64,000 bases of DNA from JBQTIU01 sp052387815 (GTDB taxonomy: Bacteria > Pseudomonadota > Alphaproteobacteria > CACIAM-22H2): the NCBI GenBank assembly GCA_052387815.1, contig JBQTIU010000028.1, positions 62,001-126,000 of the forward strand. Reading direction: 5' to 3'. The notes under the pieces were generated by a model. It had not been told where the DNA came from. It ran no database searches and saw only the letters and a list, made by a program, of their open reading frames with translations. This document shows positions 63,611 to 64,000 of the stretch, piece by piece (position 1 is the stretch's first letter; each line of letters starts with the position of its first letter). Position numbers and translations under genes: made by a program.

Positions 63611-64000
63611 TCAGCGCGGCGGCGGTACGGGGGCCGCCGGTCTCGCCTGGTCGAGACGTTCGAGGGCCGTGCGCGCGATCTCGAGCCTCTGCGCCGAGGC
63701 GCGCCGATACCAGGCGCGCGCCTCATCGAGGTCGCGCGCCACGCCGTCGCCGTTCTCGTACATCAGGCCGAGGGTGTACTGGGCGAGGGCATGGCCTTGG
63801 CGGGCGGCGGCGAGGTACCAGGAAAGGGCAATGTCGATTTCGGCGGGGATGCCCTGACCCCGGCGATAGATCTGGGCGAGGTTGAACTGGGCCGCGGGGT
63901 CGCCGGCGCGCGCCAGGCTCCAGAAGCGCATCCACGCTTCCGCGTAGTCGCCGCGGCGATGGGCGGCGACCGCCTCGTCGAACGGATCGGCCAGCACCGG
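63611..64000 (-). CDS. Sel1-repeat protein, cut by the right window edge
   Basis: The visible 129 residues contain two to three Sel1-type repeats (WSLARAGDPAAQFNLAQIYRRGQGI, ALSWYLAAARQGHALAQYTLGLMYENGDGV, EARAWYRRASAQ), helical pairs used as protein-interaction scaffolds in the envelope. A GTG at 63997 is the only start codon seen, but the frame is still open at the edge and an N-terminal signal would be expected, so the gene most likely extends beyond 64000. It converges with the AsmA-like gene. Confidence 0.82.
   Translation of the reverse strand, partial: PVLADPFDEAVAAHRRGDYAEAWMRFWSLARAGDPAAQFNLAQIYRRGQGIPAEIDIALSWYLAAARQGHALAQYTLGLMYENGDGVARDLDEARAWYRRASAQRLEIARTALERLDQARPAAPVPPPR

Overview
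The window looks like chromosome of a high-GC alphaproteobacterium, probably Rhodospirillales-like. The evidence is the gene order mraZ-rsmH-ftsL-ftsI-murE-murF-mraY-ftsW-murG-murC-murB-ddl-ftsQ-ftsA-ftsZ-lpxC followed by bamD-recN-ligA, rnpB placed just upstream of mraZ, the meso-DAP type MurE motif, and high-GC coding sequence with heavy use of ATGA/GTGA translational coupling. No tRNA, rRNA, CRISPR array, IS element, transposase or integrase was recognised.

Layout. (1) 1-5.1 kb: the 3' part of a P-type cation ATPase with visibly lower GC than its neighbours, then an M24 Xaa-Pro aminopeptidase coupled to a single-frame MNT-HEPN toxin/antitoxin fusion, and a G/C-rich inverted-repeat patch. 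(2) 5.1-12.3 kb, minus strand: a small unknown protein, ligA, recN, bamD, a perfect 36-bp palindrome, an EamA-type exporter and lpxC. (3) 12.4-29.3 kb, minus strand: the dcw division and peptidoglycan cluster, complete except that murD is absent between mraY and ftsW, which overlap by 4 nt. Upstream of mraZ is a 10-bp-period array of TGGGN boxes lying across a promoter. (4) 29.7-31.9 kb: RNase P RNA with a clear promoter, a higA antitoxin gene broken by an amber codon, a cell-wall amidase and a Uma2-family nuclease-fold protein. (5) 32.2-37.7 kb, plus strand: an oligopeptide-type ABC importer (fused two-domain ATPase, binding protein, two permeases). (6) 38.0-38.7 kb: a TumE/TumA-like toxin-antitoxin pair whose antitoxin has an in-frame opal codon. 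(7) 38.9-43.7 kb, minus strand: a tripartite tricarboxylate transporter (TctC/B/A) with an enolase-superfamily enzyme and a TIM-barrel isomerase, divergent from a fused 5-oxoprolinase/hydantoinase (43.9-47.5 kb). (8) 47.5-50.2 kb: a 41-codon TrpF C-terminal remnant, a second EamA exporter, a stranded Tat signal sequence, and an FAD-linked oxidase. (9) 50.2-60.4 kb, minus strand: a ten-gene operon with an IclR regulator, a polyamine/opine-type ABC importer, four paralogous aspartoacylase/succinylglutamate-desuccinylase-like hydrolases and an amidohydrolase. (10) 60.7-64 kb: an AsmA-like giant protein and a Sel1-repeat protein cut by the window edge.

How it works together: regions 2-4 are housekeeping envelope, division, DNA repair and RNA processing genes. 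Regions 5, 7, 8 and 9 are uptake-plus-hydrolysis modules for small amide, peptide or acid nutrients. The most unusual element is the ten-gene operon with four tandem hydrolases of two subtypes. The most unusual absence is murD. Three separate toxin-antitoxin loci all carry lesions.
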